This document shows, in pieces, positions 1 to 6,944 of a stretch of DNA of 8,824 nucleotides. The stretch comes from Zymomonas sp. (GTDB taxonomy: Bacteria > Pseudomonadota > Alphaproteobacteria > Sphingomonadales > Sphingomonadaceae). The translations under genes and the position numbers were made by a program. Position 1 is the first letter of the stretch; each line of letters opens with the position of its first letter. The stretch spans positions 1 through 8,824 of the forward strand of contig JAIYAJ010000275.1 in the NCBI GenBank assembly GCA_027489105.1, written 5' to 3'. Below the pieces are notes generated by a model. That model was not told where the DNA came from. It made no database searches and was given only the letters and a program-made list of their open reading frames with translations.

Positions 1-1028
1 CGAACGGCTCGTCGTCGATGGCGACGGTGTGCGGCGGCAGCCTCGCGATGATGGATGCCGGCGTGCCGATCAAGCGGCCGGTTTCGGGCATCGCCATGGG
101 CCTGATCCTGGAAGGCAAGGAATTCGCGGTTCTCAGCGACATCCTGGGCGACGAGGATCATCTCGGCGATATGGACTTCAAGGTGGCGGGCACATCCGAA
201 GGCATCACCACGATGCAGATGGACATCAAGATCGCCGGCATCACCGAGGAGATCTTCACCGCCGCCCTGCATCAGGCCAAGGAAGGCCGCGCGCATATCC
301 TGGGTGAGATGGCCAAGGCCCTCGACCACACCCGGACCGAGTTGTCGGCGCACGCGCCGCGGATCGAGACGATGTCGGTTCCCAAGGACAAGATCCGCGA
401 CATCATCGGCACCGGTGGCAAGATCATCCGTGAGATCGTCGCCACCACCGGTGCGAAGGTCGACATCGACGATGACGGCACCGTCAAGATTTCGTCGTCC
501 GACACCGCGCAGATCGAAGCCGCAAAGAACTGGATCATCGGCATCGTCGCCGAGCCGGAAGTGGGCAAGATCTACAACGGCAAGGTCGTCAACCTCGTCG
601 ACTTCGGTGCGTTCGTCAACTTCATGGGCGGCAAGGACGGTCTCGTCCACGTCTCCGAGATCAAGAACGAGCGGGTCGAGAAGGTCGCCGACGTTCTGTC
701 CGAAGGCCAGGAAGTCAAGGTCAAGGTTCTCGAGATCGACAATCGCGGCAAGGTCCGCCTGTCGATGCGCGTCGTCGACCAGGAGACCGGCGAGGAACTG
801 CCCGACACGCGTCCGCCCCGCGAGGAGCGCCCGCGTGGCGAGCGCAGCGACCGTGGTGACCGGGGCGATCGTGGCCCGCGCCGTGACGGCGATCGCCGCC
901 GCGAAGGTGGTGGCGGCGACCGTGGCCCGCGCCGCGACCGTGGTCCGCGCCGCGAGCGTTCGGAAGGTGGCAGCGAGGGCGGCGATCCCGAGTTCGCGCC
1001 GGCCTTCCTGACCCGCGACGACGACTGA
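1..1028 (+). CDS. pnp: Polyribonucleotide nucleotidyltransferase (PNPase), C-terminal part, 5' end outside window
   Basis: PNPase is a phosphate-dependent 3'-5' exoribonuclease that acts in mRNA decay, as a trimer and often within a degradosome. The reading frame is open from base 3, so the ATG at 18 is internal; 341 residues are visible, about the last half of a typical protein of 700 or more. The visible part begins in the second RNase PH domain ([15 protein letters not shown], then the acidic [15 protein letters not shown] active-site segment, about residues 48-63). A KH domain follows (about 126-180, GTGG loop at 136-139), then an S1 domain (about 186-257, [18 protein letters not shown]). 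The last 74 residues are a low-complexity Arg/Gly/Asp tail containing DRGPRR three times and ending [11 protein letters not shown] is at 1026-1028. A terminator follows directly, so this is the end of its transcription unit. Identity is certain from motif order. Confidence 0.97.
   Translation, partial: NGSSSMATVCGGSLAMMDAGVPIKRPVSGIAMGLILEGKEFAVLSDILGDEDHLGDMDFKVAGTSEGITTMQMDIKIAGITEEIFTAALHQAKEGRAHILGEMAKALDHTRTELSAHAPRIETMSVPKDKIRDIIGTGGKIIREIVATTGAKVDIDDDGTVKISSSDTAQIEAAKNWIIGIVAEPEVGKIYNGKVVNLVDFGAFVNFMGGKDGLVHVSEIKNERVEKVADVLSEGQEVKVKVLEIDNRGKVRLSMRVVDQETGEELPDTRPPREERPRGERSDRGDRGDRGPRRDGDRRREGGGGDRGPRRDRGPRRERSEGGSEGGDPEFAPAFLTRDDD
867..953 (+). repeat. 18-bp repeat units in the pnp 3' end encoding DRGPRR
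   Basis: Three near-identical 18-bp units begin with GAYCGTGGYCCGCGCC: 867-884, 918-935 and 936-953, the last two in direct tandem. Each encodes Asp-Arg-Gly-Pro-Arg-Arg in the PNPase tail. The third base varies slightly between copies (gat/gac, gcc/tcc), so they are degenerate repeats and not a fresh slippage tract. Such repeats probably vary in number between related strains; that is an inference. Confidence 0.75.
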
Positions 1029-1054
1029 TCGTCCGGTTCTGTTGAAATGGGAGA

Positions 1055-1079
1055 GGGGGGCCTCGCGGCTCCCCTTTTT
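1055..1079 (+). terminator. Rho-independent terminator of pnp
   Basis: A G-rich 5' arm (1055-1062, six G then CC) pairs with 1067-1074 (GGCTCCCC) in an 8-bp stem with one G-U pair. The loop is the four bases 1063-1066, and a run of five T follows at 1075-1079. The hairpin starts 26 bases after the pnp stop codon. This is a textbook intrinsic terminator and separates pnp from the kinase gene downstream. Confidence 0.88.
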
Positions 1080-1115
1080 CGTTGAGACTGGGGGCAAAGC
1101 CTTGGCGCTATTCAA

Positions 1116-1143
1116 GCATGTTGCCCGATAGCGGCCAACATGC
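1116..1143 (+). promoter_or_regulatory. Inverted repeat in the leader of the histidine kinase gene
   Basis: GCATGTTG (1116-1123) is matched perfectly by CAACATGC (1136-1143). After one C-C mismatch the arms continue with CCG (1125-1127) against CGG (1132-1134), leaving the 4-base loop ATAG. The element lies 31 bases upstream of the kinase start and after the pnp terminator. No T-run follows, so it is not a second terminator. It could be an operator for a dimeric regulator or a structured leader; the sequence alone does not decide. Confidence 0.5.
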
Positions 1144-1174
1144 GTAGTAGGCAGGCGGGAATTTCGACGGAGAA

Positions 1175-2200
1175 ATGGCCTTGAAGGACGAAAGCGCGTC
1201 CTTTCTCGAACGGTTGCCACTCGGTCGAAATCGACCGGTGCTGCGCTATGGGGCCGTGCTGGCCATCTGCGCTCTGTGCTTCGTCATTCGCTGGGTGGCC
1301 GATCCCGTCATGCCGGCGGGCTATCCCTTCGTCACCTTCTTTCCCGGCGTCATCCTGTCGACTTTCCTGTTCGGCATAGCGCCAGGGGTGCTCGCGGCCG
1401 TGCTGTGCGGTTTCGCATCCTGGTATTGCTTCATTCCCCCGACCTTCTCGGCGAAATTCTCCGGCGGGGTCATGTTCGCCATGGCCTTCTATGCGCTGGT
1501 CGTGCTGATCGACGTCGCCCTGATCGACTGGCTGCAGCGGATGAATCGGCGACTGGCGGCGGAACGGGAGCGCAGTCGCAAGCTGGCCGAGCGGGGTGAG
1601 GTGCTGTTTCGCGAGTTGCAGCACCGCGTCTCGAACAATCTTCAGGTCGTCAGCGGGCTCATCGCGCTTCAGAAGAAGAGCATCAGCGATGAAGCGGCGC
1701 GGGCCGCACTCGATGAAGCGTCACGCCGGCTTGGCCTCATCGGGCGCATCCATCGGCAACTCTATGATCCCCATGGCGATCAGTTGCACATTCGCGACTT
1801 TCTCGACCAGCTGGGCCCGGATCTGATCGATGCCAGCGGCAAGCCGGGAATCTGCTGTCAGGTGCTCGTAGAGGAGGACTTCGCGCTCGAGCCGGATGCT
1901 GCCGTGCCGATGGCCCTGATCATTGCCGAAGCGGTCAGCAACGCGCTCGAACATGGCTTTGGCGATCGCGAGGAAGGGCGCGTAGAGATCACTGCGCAAC
2001 GCACGGCCGACGGTATGTTGGAAGTGCGCGTGACCGATGACGGTGCGGGCCTTCCGACGGGCTTCAGTCTGGAGCAGACGAACAGTCTTGGCCTTAAGCT
2101 GGCTCAGGCGCTCGCGCGTCAGCTCGGCGGAAGTTTCGACCTGTTCGCCGGGCGCGTGACCACGGCCTTGCTCAAACTGCCCCAGGGCGACCCCGCCTGA
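1175..2200 (+). CDS. Membrane sensor histidine kinase, DUF4118 + HisKA_2 + HATPase
   Basis: Predicted inner-membrane histidine kinase of 341 residues. Four hydrophobic helices (about 22-40, 50-68, 69-88, 97-120) contain the FVTFFPGVILSTFLFGIAPG pattern of the KdpD-like DUF4118 membrane domain. A charged linker (about 121-145) follows, then a HisKA_2 dimerisation/phosphoacceptor box, FRELQHRVSNNLQVVSGL, with probable phospho-His150. The ATPase domain has an N box (AEAVSNALEHGF, Asn256), a G1 box (DDGAGLP, 288-294) and a G2-like SLGLKLAQALARQLGG (304-319). There is no PAS or periplasmic sensor domain, so the stimulus is probably sensed in or at the membrane. No response regulator is adjacent, so the partner is unknown. 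Start choice: GGAG at 1169-1172 is only 2 bases from ATG 1175 but 8 bases from an in-frame TTG at 1181, so the protein may begin two codons later. Confidence 0.9.
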   Translation: MALKDESASFLERLPLGRNRPVLRYGAVLAICALCFVIRWVADPVMPAGYPFVTFFPGVILSTFLFGIAPGVLAAVLCGFASWYCFIPPTFSAKFSGGVMFAMAFYALVVLIDVALIDWLQRMNRRLAAERERSRKLAERGEVLFRELQHRVSNNLQVVSGLIALQKKSISDEAARAALDEASRRLGLIGRIHRQLYDPHGDQLHIRDFLDQLGPDLIDASGKPGICCQVLVEEDFALEPDAAVPMALIIAEAVSNALEHGFGDREEGRVEITAQRTADGMLEVRVTDDGAGLPTGFSLEQTNSLGLKLAQALARQLGGSFDLFAGRVTTALLKLPQGDPA

Positions 2201-2203
2201 CGC

Positions 2204-2226
2204 ACGGGCGGGCCTGTCCGACCCGT
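2204..2226. terminator. Short hairpin between convergent kinase and tdk genes
   Basis: ACGGGCGG (2204-2211) pairs with CCG-CCCGT (2218-2220, 2222-2226), with A2221 bulged and a six-base loop. It nearly fills the 28-bp gap between the two convergent stop codons, a position where a shared terminator would be expected. Neither strand has a T-run after the stem, so it is at best a weak intrinsic terminator, or a 3'-end stabilising structure. Confidence 0.4.
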
Positions 2227-2228
2227 TC

Positions 2229-2828
2229 TCAATCGATCAGGGCGCCCCGACGCAGGCCCATCTGTTCGGCATAATGGCGGCGGCACAGGGCGACATAGCG
2301 CTCATTGCCGCCCACTTCGATCTGTTCGCCCTGCTTGACCGGATAGCCCTGGTCGTCGATCCGCAGGTTCATCGTCGCCTTGCGTCCACACGCGCAGATC
2401 GCTTTGAGTTCGACCAGTGTGTCGGCGATGGCGAGCAACGCCGCGCTGCCGGGGAAGAGCTTCGCCTGAAAGTCGGTGCGCAGCCCATAGGCGACCACGG
2501 GAATGTTGAGTTCGTCGCATACCGCCGCAAGCTGAAAGACCTGCGCGCGCGTCAGCCACTGCGCTTCGTCGACCAGAACCGCATGGACCGGGCTTTCAGC
2601 CAGCTCGATCCCGACCTCCTCGAACAGATCGGTGTCCTCGTCGATCGCGGTGGCATGGGCGGCCAGGCCGATCCGGGAGGTGATCTTGCCCGGCTCGAAG
2701 CGATCGTCGAAGGCGGCGGTGAACAGCAAGGTCCGCATCCCGCGCTCGCGATAGTTGAAGTCGGCCTGCAGCAGGGTCGCCGATTTGCCGGCGTTCATCG
2801 CGGCATAATAGAAATAAAGCTTCGCCAT
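2229..2828 (-). CDS. tdk: Thymidine kinase, type II (TK1-like)
   Basis: Phosphorylates thymidine to dTMP with ATP in the pyrimidine salvage pathway; cytosolic. The 199 residues match the usual bacterial length. Visible motifs: P-loop MNAGKSATLL (residues 11-20, Lys15), the DEAQ box VLVDEAQWL with catalytic base Glu88, the YGLRTDF segment (114-120), and a structural zinc site made of Cys145 and Cys147 (CACGRKA) with Cys182 and His185 (CRRHY). The substrate lasso region GNERYVALC is intact. The start at 2828 has AGGA at 2836-2839 with a 7-base spacer. The gene is transcribed alone, convergent with the kinase and divergent from the HPP gene. All catalytic residues are present, so it should be functional. 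Confidence 0.96.
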   Translation of the reverse strand: MAKLYFYYAAMNAGKSATLLQADFNYRERGMRTLLFTAAFDDRFEPGKITSRIGLAAHATAIDEDTDLFEEVGIELAESPVHAVLVDEAQWLTRAQVFQLAAVCDELNIPVVAYGLRTDFQAKLFPGSAALLAIADTLVELKAICACGRKATMNLRIDDQGYPVKQGEQIEVGGNERYVALCRRHYAEQMGLRRGALID

Positions 2829-2834
2829 GTCCCC

Positions 2835-2862
2835 ATCCTAGCGCGCCCGTTCCCTGCGGCAA
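2835..2862 (-). promoter_or_regulatory. Possible promoter of tdk
   Basis: On the minus strand, TTGCCG (2857-2862) and TAGGAT (2835-2840) are separated by 16 bases, giving a weak sigma-70-like pair with 4 of 6 matches in each box. The -10-like box ends only 6 bases before the tdk ATG, so this promoter would give a leaderless transcript. The same TAGGAT also contains the AGGA that could serve as ribosome binding site, so the two readings exclude each other. Confidence 0.25.
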
Positions 2863-2916
2863 TCACATGGACCGTCCAACCCCAACAGCGGCGACAGTAG
2901 CGCGGATTGCGGCGGC

Positions 2917-2931
2917 GCAAAGAGTCTTTGC
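2917..2931. promoter_or_regulatory. Perfect 7-1-7 inverted repeat in the tdk/HPP divergent region
   Basis: GCAAAGA (2917-2923) and TCTTTGC (2925-2931) flank a single central G in the 139-bp divergent intergenic region. A further half-site-like CTTTGC occurs at 2945-2950. A compact palindrome between divergent genes is a plausible operator. As RNA the arms would leave too small a loop unless the inner pairs open, so a DNA-level role is more likely. No regulator can be named. Confidence 0.4.
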
Positions 2932-2967
2932 TGGCAGCCGGCAGGCTTTGCGTGGATAGGGCGGGGC

Positions 2968-3693
2968 ATGACCATGCCAGCCCCCCGAGAGACGTGCTTC
3001 GCATCGTTGCCTCGCCTGCGCGCGGCTCTCTCGCACGCCGTGTCGGATCGGGCGACCAACGACCGCGCCTTGGCCGGGCTGGGGGCTGTCATCGGGATCG
3101 CAGCCTTCGCCTGGATGCTGCACCGGCTGATCGGCACGGGCCATGGGCCGCTGCTGATCGCGCCTGTCGGGGCGGCGGCGGTGCTCGTCTTCGCGGTCCC
3201 GGCGAGCCCGCTGGCACAGCCATGGGCGCTGTTCGGGGGCAATATTCTGTCCGCGCTGGTCGGGGTCACCGTGGCGCGGCTGGGGCTCGATCCCTGGTGG
3301 GCGGCAGGGCTGGCAGTGGGCGGCGCGATCTGCGCCATGGCGCTGCTGCGCTGCCTTCATCCGCCGGGTGGGGCCGTGGCCCTGACGGCGGTGCTCGGCG
3401 GCCCGGCGGTGGCGGCCAGTGGTTATGGCTTTGTCGCGATGCCGGTGGCGATAGGAACGGCGCTGCTGTTCCTGACTGCGTGGTGCTACCATCGCTTTTC
3501 AGGACATAGCTATCCGCACGCAGCGCCCGCAGCGCCCGTCGTGATGCACAATCTTCTGGAGTTCGGTCGCGACGATCTGATCGCTGCGATCGACGACTAT
3601 CCCGACATTCTCGACGTCAATGTCGACGATCTCGAGCAGCTGCTGCATGCGGCCGAGCAGCGCGCGCTGAACCGCAGGCGTGGGGCGCGATAA
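2968..3693 (+). CDS. HPP-family integral membrane protein without CBS domains
   Basis: A 241-residue protein with four hydrophobic helices (about 37-52, 60-80, 87-105, 112-128) followed by the signature LHPPGGAVALTAVLGG (130-145), plus a last helix at about 155-172. This defines the HPP family (PF04982). Some plant and cyanobacterial members have been linked to nitrite transport, but most are uncharacterised, so no substrate is assigned. The cytosolic tail (about 195-241) carries LIAAIDDYPDILDVNVDDLEQLLHAAEQRA, the connector that in longer relatives leads into a pair of CBS domains. Here TAA follows just after it. The start at 2968 has AGGG at 2958-2961 with a 6-base spacer; an in-frame ATG at 2974 is an alternative. 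It is transcribed alone, and a palindromic repeat begins 9 bases after its stop. Confidence 0.88.
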   Translation: MTMPAPRETCFASLPRLRAALSHAVSDRATNDRALAGLGAVIGIAAFAWMLHRLIGTGHGPLLIAPVGAAAVLVFAVPASPLAQPWALFGGNILSALVGVTVARLGLDPWWAAGLAVGGAICAMALLRCLHPPGGAVALTAVLGGPAVAASGYGFVAMPVAIGTALLFLTAWCYHRFSGHSYPHAAPAAPVVMHNLLEFGRDDLIAAIDDYPDILDVNVDDLEQLLHAAEQRALNRRRGAR

Positions 3694-3702
3694 CAGGCCT
3701 AC

Positions 3703-3809
3703 CTAGAGCGAAATCCGTTCCGATTGCATCGGACGGATAGCTCTAGATTATTGTTTTACCGCGTTTTCCGAGTCACCAGATGATTCCATCTGGTTCGAAA
3801 ACGCTCTAG
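3703..3809. repeat. Composite palindromic intergenic repeat with two hairpins
   Basis: The element starts CTAGAGC and ends GCTCTAG. Hairpin 1 (3703-3746): CTAGAGC pairs with GCTCTAG at 3740-3746. Inside it, ATCCGTTCCGAT (3713-3724) pairs with 3728-3738 in an 11-bp stem with one bulged T and a 3-base loop. A spacer (3747-3760, attattgttttacc) follows. Hairpin 2 (3761-3804): GCGTTTTC pairs with GAAAACGC (3797-3804), then GA/TC. A perfect 8-bp inner stem follows, ACCAGATG (3775-3782) against CATCTGGT (3787-3794), with loop ATTC. A closing TCTAG follows at 3805-3809. The layout resembles dispersed palindromic elements of alphaproteobacteria (recalled, not searched). It fills the gap between two convergent genes. 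The T-rich spacer after hairpin 1 could help terminate HPP transcription. Confidence 0.85.
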
Positions 3810-3812
3810 CCG

Positions 3813-4223
3813 TCAATCCTCGCTTTGATCGTCGTCCCGTTCCAGATCGCGGGCGACGGTGGGAGCGCGCAGCAGGCTGTCGATGTGGCTGCCTTCGTCG
3901 AAGCTCTCGTCGGCGAGGAATTTCAGCTTGGCCGCATATTTGGTGTTCACGCGGCGCGCGACCTCGCTCTGGAGGAAGGCGGTGTTGGTACGGAGCGCCT
4001 TGATCACGGCCTCCTCGTCGGTGCCCAGCAGGGGCTTCACGAAGACGGTGGCGTGGCGCAGGTCGGGCGACATGCGCACTTCGGTGACAGAAACCATATG
4101 CCGGGCAAGGATATCGTCATGAACCTCGCCGCGGGTCAATATTTCGGACAGCGCATGGCGCACCTGCTCGCCGACGCGGAGCAGGCGGACCGAACGGCCT
4201 TCTTGGGTCTCGTTGCGACGCAT
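3813..4223 (-). CDS. rbfA: 30S ribosome-binding factor A
   Basis: RbfA is a small KH-like protein that binds the 30S subunit and helps mature the 5' end of 16S rRNA. The 136 residues match the family. Visible hallmarks: the N-terminal [14 protein letters not shown] helix (17-30), the strand region [19 protein letters not shown], and the C-terminal [19 protein letters not shown] segment, with an acidic tail ending DDDQSED. The ATG at 4223 is preceded by GGAAAGG with a spacer of about 8 bases. It lies 107 bases downstream of infB on the same strand and is the last gene of the cluster here. In many genomes truB and rpsO would follow; instead the palindromic repeat starts 3 bases past its stop codon. 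Confidence 0.95.
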   Translation of the reverse strand: MRRNETQEGRSVRLLRVGEQVRHALSEILTRGEVHDDILARHMVSVTEVRMSPDLRHATVFVKPLLGTDEEAVIKALRTNTAFLQSEVARRVNTKYAAKLKFLADESFDEGSHIDSLLRAPTVARDLERDDDQSED

Positions 4224-4268
4224 GGGTGAACCTTTCCGTGCAATGCTACGCAGCTACCGCCAGGCGAA

Positions 4269-4299
4269 GGGCCGGGCGCGGCATGACCACGCCCGGCCC
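4269..4299 (-). other. GC-rich hairpin between infB and rbfA
   Basis: GGGCCGGGCG (4269-4278) and CGCCCGGCCC (4290-4299) form a perfect 10-bp stem. Its 11-base interior can add a GG/CC pair after one mismatch. CCAG (4260-4263) with CTGG (4300-4303) can extend the base past a bulge. No T-run follows on the minus strand, so it is probably not a full terminator. It may lower rbfA expression relative to infB, protect a processed infB 3' end, or be a remnant of a palindromic repeat. Confidence 0.55.
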
Positions 4300-4330
4300 C
4301 TGGCTTTGACGTCCAGCGGCGAAATGCTCG

Positions 4331-6916
4331 TCAGAGCGTCCGCGCGCGTTCCTCGACCTCGAAGGTCTCGACGATGTCGCCCGGCTTGATATCGGTCGTG
4401 GCTTCCAGCGTGATGCCGCATTCCAGACCGGCGCGAACTTCCGGCACGTCGTCCTTGAAGCGACGCAGCGACGAGATCGAGCCGTTGTAGATGATGACGT
4501 CGTCGCGCAGGATGCGGGCGCGCAGCTTCTGGCGGATATAACCCTCCAGAACCAGCAGGCCGGCTGCCTTGCCATGCTTGCCTGCCGAGAAGACCTCACG
4601 GATTTCGGCGCGGCCGACGACATGCTCCAGATATTCCGGACCGAGCTGGCCGGCCATGGCGGCGCGGATCTCGTCGAGAAGATCGTATATGACGTCGTAA
4701 TATTTGAGGGCGACGCCGTCGCGCGTAGCGATCTCGCGGGCCTTCGCATTGGCGCGGACATTGAAGCCGATGATCGGCGCGCGCGATGCGGCCGCCAGCG
4801 TGACATCGCTCTCGGTGATGCCGCCGACCCCGGCGTGCAGGATGCGCACCTGAATGAGATCGGTCGAGATCTTGTTGAGCGATCCGACAATGGCTTCGAC
4901 CGAGCCCTGGGCATCGGCCTTGACCACGACCGGATATTGCTGGGCCTTCTGTTCGCGCAGCGCCGAGAACATCGATTCCAGGCTGGCCGGAGCTGCCGTG
5001 GTGCGCTTCTGCTGGATGACGCTGGCGCGATAGGCCGCGACCTCGCGGGCGCGGGCTTCGTTCTCGACGACCGACAACTGGTCGCCGGCGCTGGGCACGC
5101 CCGACAGGCCGAGAATTTCGACCGGCTGGGACGGACCCGCCTCCTTCACATTGCGCCCCTTGTCGTCGATCAGCGCGCGCACCTTGCCGCTCTCGGCGCC
5201 GACGACGAAGATGTCGCCGACCTTGAGCGTGCCGCGTCCGACCAGGATCGTGGCGACGGCGCCACGGCCCTTGTCGAGGGTCGCCTCGACGACCGTACCC
5301 TCTGCGGCACGGTCCGGGTTGGCCTTGAGCTCAAGCACTTCGGACTGAAGCTCGATCTTGTCGATCAGTTCGTCCAGACCGGTCTTCTTGAGCGCGGAGA
5401 CCTCGACTTCCTGGACGTCGCCGCCCATGCTCTCGACCTGCACGTCATGCTGCAGCAATGCCTCGCGAACGCGCTGCGGGTTGGAGCCCGGCTTGTCCAT
5501 CTTGTTGATCGCGATGATCATCGGAACGCCCGCCGCGCGGGTGTGGCTGATCGCCTCGATCGTCTGCGGACGCAGGCCGTCGTCCCCGGCGACCACGATC
5601 ACCACGATGTCGGTGATGTTCGCACCGCGGGCGCGCATGTCGCTGAACGCTTCGTGGCCTGGCGTGTCGAGGAAGGTGATCTTGTTGCCGCTCTTCACCT
5701 GCACCTGATAGGCGCCGATATGCTGGGTGATGCCGCCGGCCTCGCCCGAAGCGACATCGGTGCCGCGCAGAGCGTCGAGCAGGCTGGTCTTGCCATGATC
5801 GACATGGCCCATGATCGTAACGACCGGCGGGCGCGTCACCAGCGTATCTTCCGAATCCACGTCGTCGGAGGTGACGAGGTCGACGTCGGAATCCGACACG
5901 CGCTTGATGTTGTGGCCGAACTCGGTGACCAGCAGCTCTGCGGTGTCCTGGTCGATCGACTGGTTCACCGTGACGGGCATGCCCATCTTGAACAGCGCCT
6001 TGACCAGATCCGCGCCGCGCTCGGCCATACGGTTGGCGAGTTCGCCAACGGTGATCGTCTCGGGCACCGCGACGTCGCGCACCTGCTTCTGCTGGACGGT
6101 GCCCGCCTGGTGGGCGCGCTTGTCCTTTTCACGCGCACGCTTCAGTGCGGCGAGCGAACGCGCGCGGGCGCCGCTATCGTCGTCGAGCGCACGGGTGACG
6201 GTGAGCTTGCCCGACTGGCGGCGGTCGTCGCCCTTACGGTCGCGCTGCTGAGGACGCGGCGGTTCCGGACGCTTGGCCGGGGAAACCGGCGTAAAGCGGC
6301 GGGGCGGCGGCGCGTTGCTGGCGGGGCGCTCTGTCGGCGCTGCTGCTGCGGGAGCGTCAGCAGCCGGCTCTTCCGCAACCGCAGGGGCGGGAGCCGGTTC
6401 CGCAGCGGCGTCGGTCGAAGCCGGAACGGGAGCCTTCCCGGCCTCCTCCTCGGTGCGGCGGTTTTCCTCGGCGCGGCGACGCTCTTCCTCTGTCGCCTCA
6501 GCCTTGGCCCGCTCCTCGCGGCGGCGCGTTTCCTCGAGCGCAGCCATGCGGGCCTCTTCAGCCTCGCGCAGCAGCCGCTCCTGCATTTCACGGCGTTCCA
6601 GCGGCGTCATGGCGCGCGTGATCGGGGCGGGTGCGGGGCGGGCGGCCGGCGGCGGAGCGACCGGGCGGGGCGGGGGCGGCGTTTCCGCAGCGGGCGCACG
6701 CGCCGGCGCCTGCGGCGCAGGAGCGGGTGCTGCTGCCTCTTCGACCAGAGGTTCGGCTTCGCCCGGCCGACCGAGCACGCGGCGGCGCTTCACCTCGACC
6801 ACGACGGTGTTCGAACGGCCATGGCTGAAGCTCTGCTTCACCTGACCCGTCTCCACCGTGCGCTTGAGGCCCAGCGGCGCGCGCATTCCCAGTTTCGGCT
6901 TGTCGTTATCGCTCAT
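4331..6916 (-). CDS. infB: Translation initiation factor IF-2
   Basis: GTPase that delivers fMet-tRNA to the 30S initiation complex and promotes subunit joining. The predicted length is 861 residues. Order: the alphaproteobacterial N-terminal element (about 12-47, [20 protein letters not shown]); a long Ala/Pro-rich stretch with a charged Arg/Glu helix (about 104-162); a basic patch; an IF2_N domain (about 280-335, [21 protein letters not shown]); the G domain with GHVDHGKT (370-377), DTPGH (417-421) and NKMD (471-474); then beta-barrel domain II, domain III and the C-terminal tRNA-binding domain ([16 protein letters not shown] onward). The frame is open upstream to 7015, but the ATG at 6916 gives the expected [10 protein letters not shown] start and clears the ylxR stop by 28 bases. 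A longer start would overlap ylxR by 71 bases. AAGGG sits 12 bases before this ATG, a rather long spacer. Confidence 0.97.
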   Translation of the reverse strand: MSDNDKPKLGMRAPLGLKRTVETGQVKQSFSHGRSNTVVVEVKRRRVLGRPGEAEPLVEEAAAPAPAPQAPARAPAAETPPPPRPVAPPPAARPAPAPITRAMTPLERREMQERLLREAEEARMAALEETRRREERAKAEATEEERRRAEENRRTEEEAGKAPVPASTDAAAEPAPAPAVAEEPAADAPAAAAPTERPASNAPPPRRFTPVSPAKRPEPPRPQQRDRKGDDRRQSGKLTVTRALDDDSGARARSLAALKRAREKDKRAHQAGTVQQKQVRDVAVPETITVGELANRMAERGADLVKALFKMGMPVTVNQSIDQDTAELLVTEFGHNIKRVSDSDVDLVTSDDVDSEDTLVTRPPVVTIMGHVDHGKTSLLDALRGTDVASGEAGGITQHIGAYQVQVKSGNKITFLDTPGHEAFSDMRARGANITDIVVIVVAGDDGLRPQTIEAISHTRAAGVPMIIAINKMDKPGSNPQRVREALLQHDVQVESMGGDVQEVEVSALKKTGLDELIDKIELQSEVLELKANPDRAAEGTVVEATLDKGRGAVATILVGRGTLKVGDIFVVGAESGKVRALIDDKGRNVKEAGPSQPVEILGLSGVPSAGDQLSVVENEARAREVAAYRASVIQQKRTTAAPASLESMFSALREQKAQQYPVVVKADAQGSVEAIVGSLNKISTDLIQVRILHAGVGGITESDVTLAAASRAPIIGFNVRANAKAREIATRDGVALKYYDVIYDLLDEIRAAMAGQLGPEYLEHVVGRAEIREVFSAGKHGKAAGLLVLEGYIRQKLRARILRDDVIIYNGSISSLRRFKDDVPEVRAGLECGITLEATTDIKPGDIVETFEVEERARTL

Positions 6917-6944
6917 CTGGTAACCGAACCCTTCACTTCGAACT

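Noticed and set aside
867..953. CRISPR-like or mobile repeat array in pnp
   Set aside because: The units are in frame, degenerate and encode a low-complexity tail; there are no spacers of even length.
1082..1112. Possible sigma-70 promoter for the kinase gene (TTGAGA at 1082-1087)
   Set aside because: No good -10 box at 16-18 bases; the nearest AT-rich bases are too few and the spacing is poor.
1029..1174. EcfG-type promoter (GGAAC, about 16 bases, CGTT) before the kinase
   Set aside because: I looked because this kinase type can belong to the general stress response, but found no matching pair in this gap.
2274..2900. A 208-codon open frame on the plus strand, antisense to tdk
   Set aside because: tdk on the minus strand has all its catalytic motifs. 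The antisense product has no family features and runs across the tdk start region.
2838..3492. Overlapping minus-strand open frames opposite the HPP gene
   Set aside because: The products are Arg/Pro/His/Gln-rich without motifs, while the plus-strand frame has clear membrane helices and the HPP signature.
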